Shown here in pieces: positions 63,687 through 64,000 of a stretch of 64,000 nt of DNA. The DNA comes from Burkholderiales bacterium (GTDB taxonomy: Bacteria; Pseudomonadota; Gammaproteobacteria; Burkholderiales; Burkholderiaceae_C): positions 1 to 64,000 of the forward strand of contig JACRAZ010000090.1 in NCBI GenBank assembly GCA_016213205.1. The letters run 5' to 3'. How positions within the stretch are numbered: the first letter of the stretch is position 1; every line of letters begins with the position of its first letter. The position numbers and the translations under genes were made by a program. Under the pieces are notes generated by a model that saw only the letters and a program-made list of their open reading frames with translations, did not search any database and had not been told where the DNA came from.

Positions 63687-64000
63687 TCAGCCCGCCAGTT
63701 GCCGTGCCATGCGGATGGCCGCCTCGAAGCTGCGCGCATCCGCCGGGCGGCGGCCCGCGATGTCGAACGCGGTGCCGTGGTCGGGGCTGGTTCGCACGAA
63801 GGGCAGGCCGAGCGTGACGTTCACGCCATGCTCGACGCCGAGGTACTTCACCGGGATCAGGCCATGGTCGTGCGTCATCGCGACAACGATGTCGAACTCG
63901 CCCGGATGGCCCGGCGCATGGCGCGCACGCATGAACACCGTGTCGGGCGCAAAGGGACCGCGCGCATCGATGCCCTCGGCCACTGCCGCGGCGATGGCGG
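63687..64000 (-). CDS. pdxA: 4-hydroxythreonine-4-phosphate dehydrogenase PdxA, C-terminal part (5' end outside window)
   Basis: The last 104 residues of PdxA are present and the frame runs off the right edge. Diagnostic segments are GPFAPDTVF, the metal-binding AMTHDHGLIPVKYLGVEHG (the usual MYHDQ is MTHDH here), GVNVTLGLPFVRTSPDHGTA and FDIAGRR. The enzyme oxidises 4-phosphohydroxy-threonine in vitamin B6 synthesis. It converges with the DUF1631 gene, leaving 38 bp. Confidence 0.9.
   Translation of the reverse strand, partial: AIAAAVAEGIDARGPFAPDTVFMRARHAPGHPGEFDIVVAMTHDHGLIPVKYLGVEHGVNVTLGLPFVRTSPDHGTAFDIAGRRPADARSFEAAIRMARQLAG

Overview
The window is a gapless stretch of very GC-rich chromosome (roughly 70% by eye, strong G/C at third codon positions) from a betaproteobacterium. 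The best fit is the order Burkholderiales, near the Rubrivivax/Leptothrix/Ideonella group. Evidence for this is the petABC-sspA-sspB order, the DciA-like/M23/secA neighbourhood, ubiB-ubiJ and ubiE-DUF971 blocks, an EpsD-type peptidyl-prolyl isomerase, DUF1631 and DUF3683 proteins, and GC-rich intergenic hairpin elements. No rRNA, phage, insertion sequence or CRISPR array was seen. One tRNA is present. The window reads as ordinary chromosome with a few accessory insertions.

Layout. 1-3 kb: the tail of a possible ProQ-like protein, a DMT exporter and a Na/phosphate cotransporter. 3-8 kb: a glutamine-amidotransferase-like hydrolase, then a hybrid sensor kinase followed by two tandem PhnD-like periplasmic binding proteins. 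8-11 kb: an ATP-dependent DNA ligase-like gene whose adenylation lysine is replaced by Gln, coupled to an intact-looking metallo-beta-lactamase exonuclease. 11-15 kb: cardiolipin synthase, a coiled-coil membrane protein and a two-gene CheX/CheY-like module. 15-24.6 kb: EEP nuclease, nudB, aroG, a Doc/AbrB toxin-antitoxin pair, aspS, DUF502, FmdB, a sodium/solute symporter, ubiB and ubiJ. 24.6-30.2 kb: a 78-bp tandem repeat and a nucleotide-sugar operon (galE-manC-rfbB-rfbA) facing an epsD-like gene; this block separates ubiJB from ubiE. 30-35.5 kb: ubiE, DUF971 and a 1,316-residue FAD/Fe-S oxidoreductase. 35.6-40.7 kb: a complete ugpBAEC-ugpQ glycerol-3-phosphate uptake operon. 40.8-49.5 kb: small accessory genes (DUF3592, a possible exported protein, a T4-type lysozyme, an MFS exporter), argJ, an orphan NitT/TauT-type ABC transporter with a fused double permease, and a GNAT acetyltransferase. 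49.5-57.6 kb: secA, M23 peptidase, DciA-like protein, an orphan sensor kinase, an RTX/DUF4214 protein, tRNA-Thr, sspB and sspA. 57.7-64 kb: the cytochrome bc1 genes petC-petB-petA, mscL, a DUF1631 protein and the 3' part of pdxA.

How the genes work together. Respiration is served by bc1 plus ubiB/ubiJ/ubiE for ubiquinone. Envelope and polymer metabolism is served by clsB, galE/manC/rfbBA and epsD. Phosphorus acquisition recurs in the Na/Pi transporter, the ugp operon with its phosphodiesterase, and the PhnD-like binding proteins beside a sensor kinase. The most unusual items are the ligase-like protein with several altered catalytic motifs, the Doc toxin with Pro where the Fic-motif His belongs, and the kinase plus twin-PhnD module with no transporter genes.
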